Shown here piece after piece: positions 24,442-32,875 of a stretch of DNA of 64,000 nucleotides. Position numbers and translations under genes: made by a program. The stretch comes from Streptomonospora mangrovi. GTDB lineage: Bacteria > Actinomycetota > Actinomycetes > Streptosporangiales > Streptosporangiaceae. The DNA lies in NCBI RefSeq assembly GCF_027604915.1, contig NZ_JAJAQC010000027.1, positions 1 to 64,000 on the forward strand. Direction: 5' to 3'. Below the pieces are notes generated by a model. It saw only the letters and a program-made list of their open reading frames with translations, ran no database searches and had not been told where the DNA came from. Each line of letters begins with the position of its first letter. Positions within the stretch are counted from its first letter, which is position 1.

Positions 24442-24461
24442 GGCGGCGGTGAGAACGAGCC

Positions 24462-24809
24462 TCAGCGGGTGGCGGGGTCGGCTGCTTCGGTAGGCGCCGG
24501 GCTTTGCCGCTCGGGCTGAGGCTCGGATTCGGATGCCAACTCCTCGGTCAGCAGGTCGAGCAGGCCGGGGAGGTGGCGTTCGATGTGGCCTCTGCGCAGG
24601 GAGACCGCACTGCCGTTGCCGTGGTCGCGCTGGACGATCAGGCCCGCCTCGCGCAGGACACGGAAATGGTGGGTGCGGGTGGCCTTCTTCACCGGCAGGG
24701 CGAACGAGCCGCAGGCGCGTTCGCGGTCGGCCGGGTCGGCGGCGAGTTCGGCCACCACCCGGCGGCGGGAGTCGTCGGCCAGCGCGCCGAACACCTTGCC
24801 CAGATCCAT
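24462..24809 (-). CDS. ArsR/SmtB-type HTH regulator
   Basis: A 115-residue winged-helix regulator: LGKVFGALADDSRRRVVAEL at the N-terminus, then the recognition region KKATRTHHFRVLREAGLI and the wing RDHGNGSAVSLRRG. The C-terminal tail is acidic and Pro-rich. No paired cysteine metal site is seen (only one Cys, in RACGSF), so it probably senses something other than a metal. AGGAG precedes the ATG. It is divergent from a small monooxygenase gene; two similar palindromes with TCGTACCT arms in the gap are its likely operators. Confidence 0.93.
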   Translation of the reverse strand: MDLGKVFGALADDSRRRVVAELAADPADRERACGSFALPVKKATRTHHFRVLREAGLIVQRDHGNGSAVSLRRGHIERHLPGLLDLLTEELASESEPQPERQSPAPTEAADPATR

Positions 24810-24820
24810 CCACCACTCCT

Positions 24821-24884
24821 AGGTACGACTTGCATCGTACCTCATGGCGGGCTAGCGTCCTCAGGTATGACGATCGTCGTACCT
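24821..24884. promoter_or_regulatory. Two ArsR operators and monooxygenase promoter
   Basis: Operator 1 (24821-24842) is AGGTACGA-6 bp-TCGTACCT, a perfect palindrome. Operator 2 (24863-24884) is AGGTATGA-6 bp-TCGTACCT with one mismatch. Their centres are 42 bp apart, four helical turns. A promoter can be read as TTGCAT (24830-24835, inside operator 1), 17 bp, TAGCGT (24853-24858), which would place the transcript start at or very near the ATG at 24867. Operator 2 covers that start codon. Confidence 0.8.
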
Positions 24885-25193
24885 GAAGCAGAAGGGGCCG
24901 TCGGCCTCTACGGATTCGCCCGACCCAAGCCCGAGCGGGCCGATGAGCTGGAACGCCTGCTGCTGTCGTTCGTGGAGCCCACCCGGGCCGAACCGGGCTC
25001 GTTGCAGTACCAGGTCCACCGCGACACCGCCGACCCCGGCACGCTCGTGTTCTACGAGCTGTGGCGCTCGCCCGCCGACCTGCGCGCGCACCTGGCCCGC
25101 CCCGAACTCGCGGACTTCCAGCGGCACCGCATGGACTACCTGCGCGAAGACCTGGAGGTGCACTGGCTGACCCCCCTCAGCGCACCCGCCTGA
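24867..25193 (+). CDS. Antibiotic biosynthesis monooxygenase (ABM) domain protein
   Basis: A 108-residue ferredoxin-like ABM protein, a cofactor-independent monooxygenase or quinol-type small enzyme. Family hallmarks are LYGFARPKPERADELERLLL, EPGSLQYQVHRD, LVFYELWRSPADLRAHL and ELADFQRHRMDYL. There is no ribosome-binding site before the ATG, which fits the promoter geometry of a leaderless transcript. It is under likely direct repression by the divergent ArsR protein, whose second operator overlaps codons 1-6. Substrate unknown; YgiN-like quinone protection is one possibility. Confidence 0.9.
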   Translation: MTIVVPEAEGAVGLYGFARPKPERADELERLLLSFVEPTRAEPGSLQYQVHRDTADPGTLVFYELWRSPADLRAHLARPELADFQRHRMDYLREDLEVHWLTPLSAPA

Positions 25194-25216
25194 GCCCCCG
25201 CGCGGACGCGACGCGA

Positions 25217-25253
25217 ACGGCCGCCCATCCCCTTCCGGGGATCGGGCGGCCGT
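25217..25253. terminator. Convergent terminator hairpin between ABM gene and serB
   Basis: ACGGCCGCCC and GGGCGGCCGT arms enclose ATCCCC-TTCC-GGGGAT, giving a stem of about 16 bp. It lies between two convergent stops and is probably used in both directions. Confidence 0.75.
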
Positions 25254-25286
25254 GGTGGTGCGGGTCGGCGGGTCGGTGCGGTGGCC

Positions 25287-26519
25287 TCAGTGGGCGGCGG
25301 GGTCGAGGTCGTCCATGCGGTCGGCGGCCTCGACCTCCTCGCGGGTGATGCCCAGGAGGTAGACGATGGTGTCCAGGTAGGGCACGCTGACCGAGGTGTC
25401 GGCCTGCTGGCGCACCACCGGCTTGGCGTTGAACGCCACCCCCAGCCCGGCGGCCTGGAGCATGTCGAGGTCGTTGGCGCCGTCGCCGATGGCCACGGTC
25501 TGGCTCAGCGGCACCCCCGCCTCGCCCGCGAAGCGGCGCAGCGCCTCGGCCTTGCCCACGCGGTCCACGATCGGCCCGACGAGTTCGCCGGTGAGCTTGC
25601 CGTCCACGATCTCCAGCGTGTTGGCCATGGCGTAGTCCAGCCCCAGCCGCTCCACCAGGACGTCGGTGATCTGGGAGAACCCGCCGCTGACGATCGCGCA
25701 CTCATACCCCAGCCGCTTGAGCGTGCGCACCAGGGTGCGCGCGCCCGGCGCCAGCACCAGTTGCTCGCGCACCCGGTCCACGGCCGAGGCGTCCAGCCCC
25801 TTGAGCATGGCCACGCGGCGGCGCAGGGAGTCCTCGAAGTCGATCTCGCCGCGCATGGCTTCCTCGGTCACGCGGGCGACCTCCTCGGCGCAGCCCGCGT
25901 GCTCGGCCAGCAGCTCGATGACCTCGCCCTGGATCAGGGTGGAGTCGACGTCCATGACGACCAGGTGCTTGGCGCGGCGGTGCAACCCGCTGGGCTGGAG
26001 CGCGACGTCGATGGCCTGGGTGGCGGCCTCCATGGAGAGGTCGCCGCGCAGGCGCTCGGGGTCGGCGCCCGAGACGTCGAGTTCGATGGAGGTGACGGGA
26101 TAGCTGGCCAGCCGCTCGATGCGGTCGATGTTGGCCCCGGCGCGGGCGATGCAGGACGCGATGGCGCCCAACTGCCCGGGCCGCAGCGGGTCGGCCAGGA
26201 TGGTCACGTGGAGCTGGTCGGTGGAGTCGGCGCCCACCCGGCCGTTGCCACGGGAGAACTCGACGTCCATGTCGAGGTCGATGCAGGTCTTCTCGACGGC
26301 GCTGCGCAGCTCGGTGAACACGCGGTCGTGGCTGACACCGGGGGCGACGCCGTCGTCGACCGCCAGAACCGCCCCGAGCACCAGGCGGCCGCCCACGACG
26401 ACCTGTTCGAGGTCGACCAGGGTCACCGGGTACACCGAGAGGGTGCTGAGCAGCCGCGCGCTGACACCCGGACGGTCGCGACCGGACACCGTAACCAGGA
26501 GCGTGGAGTGTTCATTCAT
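25287..26519 (-). CDS. serB: Phosphoserine phosphatase with N-terminal ACT domains
   Basis: A 410-residue SerB, the last step of serine synthesis (phosphoserine to serine plus phosphate), cytosolic. Two ACT-like domains occupy about residues 1-170 (LLVTVSGRDRPGVSARLL at the start, LHVTILADPLRPGQLGAIAS later), probably for amino-acid feedback. The HAD phosphatase domain follows, with nucleophile motif VMDVDSTLIQGEVIELLAEH, SGGFSQITD, and the DGANDLDML metal site. The ATG at 26519 was preferred (GGATGAA upstream); a GTG four codons earlier at 26531 is possible. Length matches the actinobacterial long form. Confidence 0.95.
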   Translation of the reverse strand: MNEHSTLLVTVSGRDRPGVSARLLSTLSVYPVTLVDLEQVVVGGRLVLGAVLAVDDGVAPGVSHDRVFTELRSAVEKTCIDLDMDVEFSRGNGRVGADSTDQLHVTILADPLRPGQLGAIASCIARAGANIDRIERLASYPVTSIELDVSGADPERLRGDLSMEAATQAIDVALQPSGLHRRAKHLVVMDVDSTLIQGEVIELLAEHAGCAEEVARVTEEAMRGEIDFEDSLRRRVAMLKGLDASAVDRVREQLVLAPGARTLVRTLKRLGYECAIVSGGFSQITDVLVERLGLDYAMANTLEIVDGKLTGELVGPIVDRVGKAEALRRFAGEAGVPLSQTVAIGDGANDLDMLQAAGLGVAFNAKPVVRQQADTSVSVPYLDTIVYLLGITREEVEAADRMDDLDPAAH

Positions 26520-26630
26520 GGCTTCATCCACGGTACTCGGCGGAAAAATCCCGCCGTGTCGCAGCCCGCCCCCTGTGGACGGCCGTTCACCGCGCGGCCA
26601 CGGACCCGACCGGGGCGGGTCGCGCGGGGG

Positions 26631-27251
26631 TCACCGGTCCTTCTTCTTCTTGCGCTTGGGCTTCTTCGCCTTCACCTCGATACCACCCAGCATGCAGGTA
26701 CCCGTAAGACGTATAACGGGGTGATTGGGGTCGGTGACCTCGTCGGTGCCGTGGAGGCTACAGCCCCCCAGAATGCCTGATGTGTTGTTCACCACACGCA
26801 CGCCCGGGGGCACGGTGATCTCCAGCCCGCCCAGCACCACCGCGCACTGGATGGTGACCTCGCGCTGGCTCAGCACGGCCTCGCGCAGGTCGAGTTCGAC
26901 CCCGCCGCACAGCACCGACACGTTGGTGCGGGCCTCGACCAGCCACCGGCCCTTGCGCTCGGCGCCGCCGAAGACCGCCACGATGTTCTCGCGGCCCTCG
27001 CCCTGGGCGGCCAGCCGCCGGGCCTCCTCGGAGGACACCTCCATGCCCGGCGCCGCGCCCGGGCCGCCGCCGGGGGCGGGCAGGTCGCGGGTGACGACGG
27101 CGAGTTCGCCCACGGTCTTGGCGCGGTAGAGCGCGTCCAGCCGCTCCTCGTGCTCCTGGGGCGTCAGCCGACCCTCGGCGACCGCTTCCCGCAGCCGTTC
27201 GATGACGCGGTCGCGGTCGGCATCGGAGGCGCGGATGTGTTCGGGTTCCAT
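26631..27251 (-). CDS. DUF1707 protein with C-terminal DUF2154-like beta domain, copy A
   Basis: A 206-residue protein. The N-terminal DUF1707 domain reads IRASDADRDRVIERLREAVA, GRLTPQEHEERLDALYRAKT and GELAVVTRDLP. The second half (ENIVAVFGGAERKGRWLVEA onward) is a beta-rich cell-wall-active-antibiotics-response-like domain. It ends in a very basic tail (KKPKRKKKKDR). It has no transmembrane segment, so it is likely cytosolic or peripherally bound to the membrane through the tail. Directly followed upstream by a paralogue in tandem. Function unknown; relatives turn up near envelope-stress systems. Confidence 0.85.
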   Translation of the reverse strand: MEPEHIRASDADRDRVIERLREAVAEGRLTPQEHEERLDALYRAKTVGELAVVTRDLPAPGGGPGAAPGMEVSSEEARRLAAQGEGRENIVAVFGGAERKGRWLVEARTNVSVLCGGVELDLREAVLSQREVTIQCAVVLGGLEITVPPGVRVVNNTSGILGGCSLHGTDEVTDPNHPVIRLTGTCMLGGIEVKAKKPKRKKKKDR

Positions 27252-27300
27252 GGCAGTGTGCCGCTCTCTCACTCGGTGTGCCGGATCGGCGCGCACGCGC

Positions 27301-27924
27301 TCACAGCCAGCGCTTGGCCTTGGGGTCCTTGGACCGGACCGTGATGGTGGACAGCCAGGCTCCGCCCTCCAGCACCACGGTGGGCGGGGCGGGCGAGGCG
27401 GCGTCCTCGCGGGTCTTCACCTCGACGGTGCTGAGGGTGTCGCTGACGCGGCTGACCACGCGCACGCCCGGCGGCACGACGACCTCCAGGGTGCTGAGGA
27501 CCATGGCGACCTGCACCGTGACCTCGCGCTGGCTCAGCACGGCCTCGCGCATGTCCAGCACGGCGGTGCCCACCATCACCGAGACGTTGGTGCGCGGCTC
27601 GACCAGCCAGCGGCCCTTGCGCTCGGCGGCGCCCAGGACGGAGCGGATGTTCTCCACGCCCTCGGGGGAGCGGGCCAGGCCGCCGAGGTCGGTCCGCCCG
27701 GCGGCGCCGCCCGCCACGGGGAGGTCCTGGGTGAGGGGGGCGAGTTCGCCCAGCGTCTTGGCGGCGTACAGCGCGTCCAGCCGCTCGGAGTGCTCGTCGT
27801 GGGTGAGGCGGCCCTCGCTCAGCGCGGTCGACAGCACCTCGGCAACGCGGTCGCGGTCGGCGTCGGAGGCGCGGAGGTGGGGGAGGGCCTGTCCGTGAGA
27901 GGAAGCCGGTGCCGTGTCGTTCAT
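27301..27924 (-). CDS. DUF1707 protein with C-terminal DUF2154-like beta domain, copy B
   Basis: A 207-residue tandem paralogue of the neighbouring gene: LRASDADRDRVAEVLSTAL, GRLTHDEHSERLDALYAAKT and GELAPLTQDLPV, then ENIRSVLGAAERKGRWLVEP and AVLSQREVTVQVAM. It lacks the lysine-rich tail of copy A and ends KDPKAKRWL. Both copies run in the same direction with 49 bp between them, so they are probably cotranscribed, with this one first. Function unknown. Confidence 0.85.
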   Translation of the reverse strand: MNDTAPASSHGQALPHLRASDADRDRVAEVLSTALSEGRLTHDEHSERLDALYAAKTLGELAPLTQDLPVAGGAAGRTDLGGLARSPEGVENIRSVLGAAERKGRWLVEPRTNVSVMVGTAVLDMREAVLSQREVTVQVAMVLSTLEVVVPPGVRVVSRVSDTLSTVEVKTREDAASPAPPTVVLEGGAWLSTITVRSKDPKAKRWL

Positions 27925-28112
27925 GGTGTCGAGTATCGCCTGCCGACCGTGCGGGGCGGATCCGGAACATCCCCGGGGTTTCCCCTGAGAACGCGCCCCG
28001 GCCCCGGCCCCGGCCGCCCGCGCTGCGCGAACCCCGCCGCGACCGGCCAGAAGCCGACGCGCGACCGGCCCCGCACCGACCCCCGACCCGTCCGGCGCGG
28101 CCCGGGGCGGGC

Positions 28113-28880
28113 TCAGTCGCCCGCGCAGTAGGCGGCCACGCGCGCCCGGCGCACCGCGCTGTCGAGCACCCGCAGCGCCTCGTGGCGGGCGCTCATCTGG
28201 GCGGCGCTGAGCCCGCGCCCGCCGTCGGCCCCGGCCAGGCGCACCACCACGGCCAGCCGGTCGGCCTGGGCCGCCAGGCGGTGGGCGCGCTGGGGGTGGC
28301 CGGGCGCCAGGCCGTGGGCGGGGGCGCGGTCGGCGTCGCGCAGGTCGGCCAGCGCGCGGGCGACCTCGGGCCCCCACGAGGAGATGTCGTCCACCCGGCC
28401 GAACAGCTCGGCCGACTCCCGGATGGCGCCCTGGAGCCGGTGCTCGGCGTCGGCCAGCGGGACGTACTCGGGGTCGCGGTCGGCGGCGGGGTAGGCGTCC
28501 CAGGCCACGCCGACGTAGGAGGAGCCGCGCCGGTCCTCGCCGGGGACCAGCCCCACCCGGCGATCCGCCAGCCGGACCAGCACGGCCTCGCGCGCCTCGA
28601 CGGCGGCCCGGTTGAGGTCGGGGCCGCCGACCAGCCCGAGGGGGTCGCCGGGCACGGGCAGGCACAGGTGGAACCGGGCCAGGCCGTGGGAGCGCAGGCG
28701 GGCGAGCGCGCTGCGCAGCGGGGCGCCGGACTCGAACGGCAGGCCCTCGGCGACCGCGCCCACCACGTGCGGCCCGGTGGCGCGCTCGACGGCGTCGACG
28801 AGGTCGTCCAGCCCGGCGTGCCCGGCGAGCCAGGCGTTGCCCCAGGCGACCACCTGTGCGGATGACAGTTCTGCGAGCAT
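28113..28880 (-). CDS. Conserved actinobacterial hypothetical protein
   Basis: A 255-residue protein beginning LAELSSAQVVAWGNAWLAGH, with LPFESGAPLRSALARLRSHG, RFHLCLPVPGDPLGLVGGP and SSYVGVAWDAYPAADRDPEY in the first part and a helical, Ala/Arg-rich second part. No catalytic signature or signal peptide could be identified. It is divergent from an ABC ATPase gene with 135 bp between, containing a TAGGTT -10-like element. The long, well-composed frame and conserved-looking blocks support a real gene. Function not recognised. Confidence 0.8.
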   Translation of the reverse strand: MLAELSSAQVVAWGNAWLAGHAGLDDLVDAVERATGPHVVGAVAEGLPFESGAPLRSALARLRSHGLARFHLCLPVPGDPLGLVGGPDLNRAAVEAREAVLVRLADRRVGLVPGEDRRGSSYVGVAWDAYPAADRDPEYVPLADAEHRLQGAIRESAELFGRVDDISSWGPEVARALADLRDADRAPAHGLAPGHPQRAHRLAAQADRLAVVVRLAGADGGRGLSAAQMSARHEALRVLDSAVRRARVAAYCAGD

Positions 28881-29015
28881 CGCTTCAGCCTAGATCGGGG
28901 CGCGGACAGGCGGGGGCGTCGAGTAGGTTCCTAACGGCGAGGCCCGCGCCGCGCGGCGCCCCCTCCGGCGGCGCGGCGGCGGGCGGCATGGACGTGGAAG
29001 ACCCCGGGGAGTGCG

Positions 29016-29801
29016 ATGAACGGCCAGGTGCTGCGCATGCGCGGCGTGACGGTGCGCCGCGGCGAGGCGGAACTGCTGCACGAGGTGGAGTGGACCGTCG
29101 AGGAGGACGAGCGCTGGGTGGTCCTCGGCCCCAACGGCGCGGGCAAGACGTCGCTGCTCAGCGTGGCCGCCGCGCAGTTGGCGCCCGACTCCGGCGAGGT
29201 CGCGGTGCTGGGCGAGGACCTGGCCGAGGCCGACACCACCGAGCTGCGCAGCCTGGTCGGGTTCGCCAGTTCGGCGGTGGCCAACCGCATCCCCGACTCC
29301 GCGCTGGCGCTGGACCTGGTGATCAGCGCGTCCTACGGCTACCTGGGCCGGTTCGGCGAGGAGTACGGCACCGTGGACCTGGGCCGGGGCCGGGCGCTGC
29401 TGGCCCGCTGGGGCGCGGCGCACCTGGCCGAGCGCCGCTACGGCACCCTGTCGGAGGGCGAGCGCAAGCGGGTACTGATCGCGCGGGCGCTGATGGCCGA
29501 CCCCGAACTGCTGCTGCTGGACGAGCCGGCGGCGGGGGTGGACCTGGCCGGGCGCGAGGACCTGCTGCGCCGGTTGACCACGCTGGCCGACGACATCGAC
29601 GCCCCCGCGCTGGTGATCGTGTCCCACCACGTCGAGGAGATCCCGCCGGGGTTCACCCACGTGCTGCTGATGCGCGAGGGGCGGGTCGTGGCGGCGGGGC
29701 CGCTGGAGTACGAGCTGACCGGCGAGAACCTGAGCGAGGCGTTCGGGATGCCGCTGAAGGTGGACCGCGACGGCGACCGGTGGAGCGCCCGCGCCGTGTG
29801 A
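29016..29801 (+). CDS. Orphan ABC transporter ATP-binding protein
   Basis: A 261-residue ABC ATPase. Walker A is GPNGAGKTSLL near residue 38, the signature LSEGERKRVLIARAL near 147, and Walker B LLLLDEPAAGVDL near 168, with SHHVEEIPPGFTHVLLMREG as the switch His region. No permease gene is adjacent. The sequence type resembles ModF/PhnL-like single ATPases, so it may partner with a distant permease or act without one. Substrate unknown. Confidence 0.9.
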   Translation: MNGQVLRMRGVTVRRGEAELLHEVEWTVEEDERWVVLGPNGAGKTSLLSVAAAQLAPDSGEVAVLGEDLAEADTTELRSLVGFASSAVANRIPDSALALDLVISASYGYLGRFGEEYGTVDLGRGRALLARWGAAHLAERRYGTLSEGERKRVLIARALMADPELLLLDEPAAGVDLAGREDLLRRLTTLADDIDAPALVIVSHHVEEIPPGFTHVLLMREGRVVAAGPLEYELTGENLSEAFGMPLKVDRDGDRWSARAV

Positions 29802-30095
29802 GGCGGCGGCGCGGCGGCGCGCTCGCGGGAGGCGGGCGCGCCGGACGCCGCCGGTGGGACGGGTGTGCCGGGCGGGCGGGGTTTGTGCGGTTGTCGAACC
29901 CTGACATCCGGTTGCCCGTAATTAGGCGAGGTGTCCGCATCCGGCCACGTTGACCGGGTTTAGCGCCTGGTCGGCGGCCTGCTCCGGGGATCGGCCCACG
30001 TGCGGCCCCTAGGATCGCCGCGTACATCGGTTGTGTGGCAGCCGATGTGCCGCGCCCGCCCGTGTCCCCCTGCCAGGAGAGCCGGAGCCGCCCTG

Positions 30096-31085
30096 ATGGG
30101 AACCGTCATCGTCATCCTGCTGATCTTCGTCGCCATCCTGGCGGTGGTCGGCTGGTTCAGCATCCGGATCGTGCCCCAGGCCGAGGCCGACGTGGTCGAG
30201 CGCTTCGGCGGCTACCACCGCACCCTCGGCTCCGGGTTCCACGTGGTCATCCCGTTCGTGGACCATGTGCGCGAGCGGATCGACCTGCGGGTGCAGGTGG
30301 TCAGCTTCCCGCCGCAGGCCGCCATCACCCAGGACAACCTGTCGGTGAACGTCGACACCGCCGTCTACGTGCGGGTGACCGACCCCTACAACGCCACCTA
30401 CAAGGTCGCCAGCTTCATCCAGGCTGTGGAGCAGTTGGCCTCGGCCACCCTGCGCAACGTGATCGGCGGGATGGACCTGGAGCAGACCCTCACCTCCCGC
30501 GACCAGATCAACCGCGAGCTGCGGGCGGTCCTGGACGAGGCCACCGCCGAGTGGGGCATCGAGGTCAGCCGGGTCGAGCTGAAGGCCATCGAGCCGCCGG
30601 AGTCGGTGCAGGAGGCCATGGAGAAGCAGATGCGCGCCGACCGCGACAAGCGCGCGGAGATCCTGACGGCCGAGGGCCAGAAGCAGTCGGCGATCCTGCG
30701 CGCCGAGGGCGAGCAGTCGGCCGCCGTGCTCAGCGCCCAGGGCGCCGCCGAGGCCGAGAAGGTGCGCGCCAAGGCCGAGGCCGAGGCGATGACCGTGCGG
30801 GCGCGCGGCGAGGCCGACGCGATCATGATGGTGGCCCGCGCGCTGAACTCCGGCAAGGTGACCAACGAGCTGCTGGCCTACCAGTACCTCCAGAAGCTGC
30901 CGGAGATCGCGCGCGGCGACGCCAACAAGGTGTGGATCGTGCCCAGCGAGATGGGCAAGGCACTGGAGAGCATCGGCGGGATGTTCGACCGGGTGCGCGA
31001 CAGCGGCCCCGAGCAGCCCGACCAGCGGGTGACCGGCGAGGCCAACGGCCGCGAGCGCACGGTGGAGCCCGGCGCGCGCACCTGA
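30096..31085 (+). CDS. SPFH/Band 7 membrane protein (stomatin-like)
   Basis: A 329-residue protein with one N-terminal membrane helix (MGTVIVILLIFVAILAVVGW) and an SPFH domain (VPQAEADVVERFGGYHRTLG, PFVDHVRERIDLRVQ, SVNVDTAVYVRVTDPYNATY). A long coiled coil follows, rich in Ala/Glu (AEGEQSAAVLSAQGAAEAEK region), then a disordered acidic tail. It is a flotillin/prohibitin-like scaffold of membrane microdomains. The usual partner NfeD is not adjacent. The start is an ATG with GGAG about ten bases upstream. Confidence 0.93.
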   Translation: MGTVIVILLIFVAILAVVGWFSIRIVPQAEADVVERFGGYHRTLGSGFHVVIPFVDHVRERIDLRVQVVSFPPQAAITQDNLSVNVDTAVYVRVTDPYNATYKVASFIQAVEQLASATLRNVIGGMDLEQTLTSRDQINRELRAVLDEATAEWGIEVSRVELKAIEPPESVQEAMEKQMRADRDKRAEILTAEGQKQSAILRAEGEQSAAVLSAQGAAEAEKVRAKAEAEAMTVRARGEADAIMMVARALNSGKVTNELLAYQYLQKLPEIARGDANKVWIVPSEMGKALESIGGMFDRVRDSGPEQPDQRVTGEANGRERTVEPGART

Positions 31086-31241
31086 GAGGTGCGGGCCGGG
31101 GTTCGCGCGGCAGAGCGCGCGGACCGGCGCCGCCGGCCTGAGGGCGCGCGCACGGCGGGCCGCGCCCGCCGCCGACGGGGCGGGGCGCGGTGGCGGACGG
31201 ACCGGCGGGGGCCGCGCCGCACGGGCGCGGCCCCCGGCCGG

Positions 31242-31595
31242 CTACCGGCCGGCCTCGGCGCCGACCCCCGCCACCAGGGGGGAGTCGGTCAGCCAGCCGT
31301 CGCCCGAGGGCTCGGTGTTCTCGCGCTCGTAGCGGTCACGCGCGGCGGTCAGCAGGTCCCACCACGACGTGACGTCCTGGCGGCGGCGCAGCAGCGCCCG
31401 GCGCTCGCGTTCGGTCATCCCTCCCCAGACGCCGAACTCGATGCGTTCGTCCAGCGCCTCGGCAAGGCACTCGGTGCGCACCGGGCAGCCCCGGCAGATG
31501 AGCTTGGCGCGGTTCTGCGCGGCTCCCTGCACGAACAGCGCGTCGGGATCGACCTCGCGACAGAGCGCGCGGGTCGTCATCTCCGCAGTCCACAT
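31242..31595 (-). CDS. wblA: WhiB-family iron-sulfur regulator (WblA-like)
   Basis: A 117-residue Wbl protein with the four cluster-binding cysteines C12, C34, C37 and C43 (C-x21-C-x2-C-x5-C) and the GVWGG turn at 55-59, followed by MTERERRALLRRRQDVTSWW. The block ALFVQGAAQNRAK and the DVTSWWDLL tail are those of the WblA/WhiB4 branch, which in streptomycetes affects development, antibiotic production and oxidative-stress genes. The start at the ATG preceded by GGGAG was preferred over an ATG eight codons upstream that lacks a ribosome-binding site. A long 500-bp upstream region suggests complex control. Confidence 0.9.
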   Translation of the reverse strand: MWTAEMTTRALCREVDPDALFVQGAAQNRAKLICRGCPVRTECLAEALDERIEFGVWGGMTERERRALLRRRQDVTSWWDLLTAARDRYERENTEPSGDGWLTDSPLVAGVGAEAGR

Positions 31596-32095
31596 GTTGC
31601 CCCACTCCCAGATCAGCATGTGTGTTATCGGGTGTGCCGACGGGCGCGGACGCCGACACGGTGCGGGGGACGGCACGGGCCGCGACGGGGGTCCCGTGGA
31701 TCGTCCGACAGGGGGTCGGTGGTCGCTCGGGGCCGGGGTTTCGGCGGACTGTGTCGTTCCTCACCGCTGAGGACGAAACTACGGACCGGCGCAGATCACC
31801 GACAGGCCCCATTGGGTTCATTTCTGATATAGCCCGAGTGAGCTATAGCCAAAGAGACGGTAAGTAATCTACCAGGTGCGGAGAGTAGTCGATTGCGTCC
31901 TGGTGGCCAGGGGGCGGTCGACCGGTCGATTCCCTGCGGTGCGTAGACTGTATGCATCGCCATCGTGATCGGGCCAGGTCATCGACCACGCGCGGCGGGC
32001 GCGACCGCATGCCCGCCCGGCACGGCGCAACCCCGGATCCCCCCACCGGGGCCCCGCCGTGCCCGGCCCGTCCCCGCCACCGACGAAGGGTGCCC
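31596..32095. promoter_or_regulatory. Long AT-richer divergent control region (wblA / TauE)
   Basis: No gene is supported in these 500 bases between two divergent genes. Around 31815-31870 the GC content drops sharply. Here an inverted repeat TATAGC-8 bp-GCTATA (31828-31847) stands about 230 bp upstream of the wblA start. Promoter-like TAGACT and TATGCAT elements lie near 31945-31955, reading toward the TauE gene. Confidence 0.5.
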
Positions 32096-32857
32096 ATGAG
32101 TGTCTGGGAGGCGCTCGCCATTCTGCTGGCGGGCATCGGAGCCGGCGGCATCAACGCCGTCGTGGGCTCGGGGACCCTCTTCACCTTCCCCGTGCTGCTC
32201 GCCCTGGGCTATCCCCCGGTGACCGCGTCGATCTCCAACAGCGTGGGCCTGTCGCCGGGCGCGATCACCGGCGCCATCGGCTACCGCCGCGAACTCAAGG
32301 GGCAGGGCCGCCGCGCGGCGCGGCTGGCCGTGATGTCGTGCGCGGGCGCCATCACCGGCGGGGTGCTGCTGCTCAACCTGCCCTCGGAGGTCTTCGAGCT
32401 GGTCGTGCCGGTCCTCATCACGCTGGCCTGCGTGCTGATCATCGTGCAGCCGCGGATCTCGGCGTGGGTGCGCTCGCGCCGGGGCGCCGAGCACCGCGGC
32501 CGGGGGCCGCTGCTGCCGCTGGGGGTCTACGGCGCCGGGGTCTACGGCGGCTACTTCGCCGCCGCCCAGGGGATCGTGCTCATCAGCGTCCTGGGCACCG
32601 CGCTGGACGAGGACGTGCAGCGCATCAACGCGATCAAGAACGTGCTGACCTCGGTGGTGAACGCCACCGCCGCGGTGTTCTACACGGTCTTCGCCCAGCC
32701 GGAGTGGCCGGTGGTGGGGTTGATCGCGGCGGGGTCGGTGCTGGGCGGCTACGTCGGCGCCCGGCTGGGCCGCCGGCTCAAGCCGTTCGTGCTGCGCGGG
32801 CTGATCGTCACCGTGGGCCTGATGGCCGTGGTCCACCTGGTGATCGAGCAGTTCTGA
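32096..32857 (+). CDS. TauE/SafE family sulfite/anion exporter
   Basis: A 253-residue membrane protein with about eight hydrophobic segments in two halves. Each half starts with a family motif: AGGINAVVGSGTLFTFPVLL near residue 16, and GVYGGYFAAAQGIVLISVLG near 147. The family exports sulfite, sulfoacetate or related organic anions. GAAGGG lies upstream of the ATG. No sulfur-metabolism gene is directly adjacent, though a CoA-disulfide-reductase-like gene is 0.8 kb downstream. Exact substrate not deducible. Confidence 0.9.
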   Translation: MSVWEALAILLAGIGAGGINAVVGSGTLFTFPVLLALGYPPVTASISNSVGLSPGAITGAIGYRRELKGQGRRAARLAVMSCAGAITGGVLLLNLPSEVFELVVPVLITLACVLIIVQPRISAWVRSRRGAEHRGRGPLLPLGVYGAGVYGGYFAAAQGIVLISVLGTALDEDVQRINAIKNVLTSVVNATAAVFYTVFAQPEWPVVGLIAAGSVLGGYVGARLGRRLKPFVLRGLIVTVGLMAVVHLVIEQF

Positions 32858-32875
32858 CCCGGGCGCCCGACCGGG

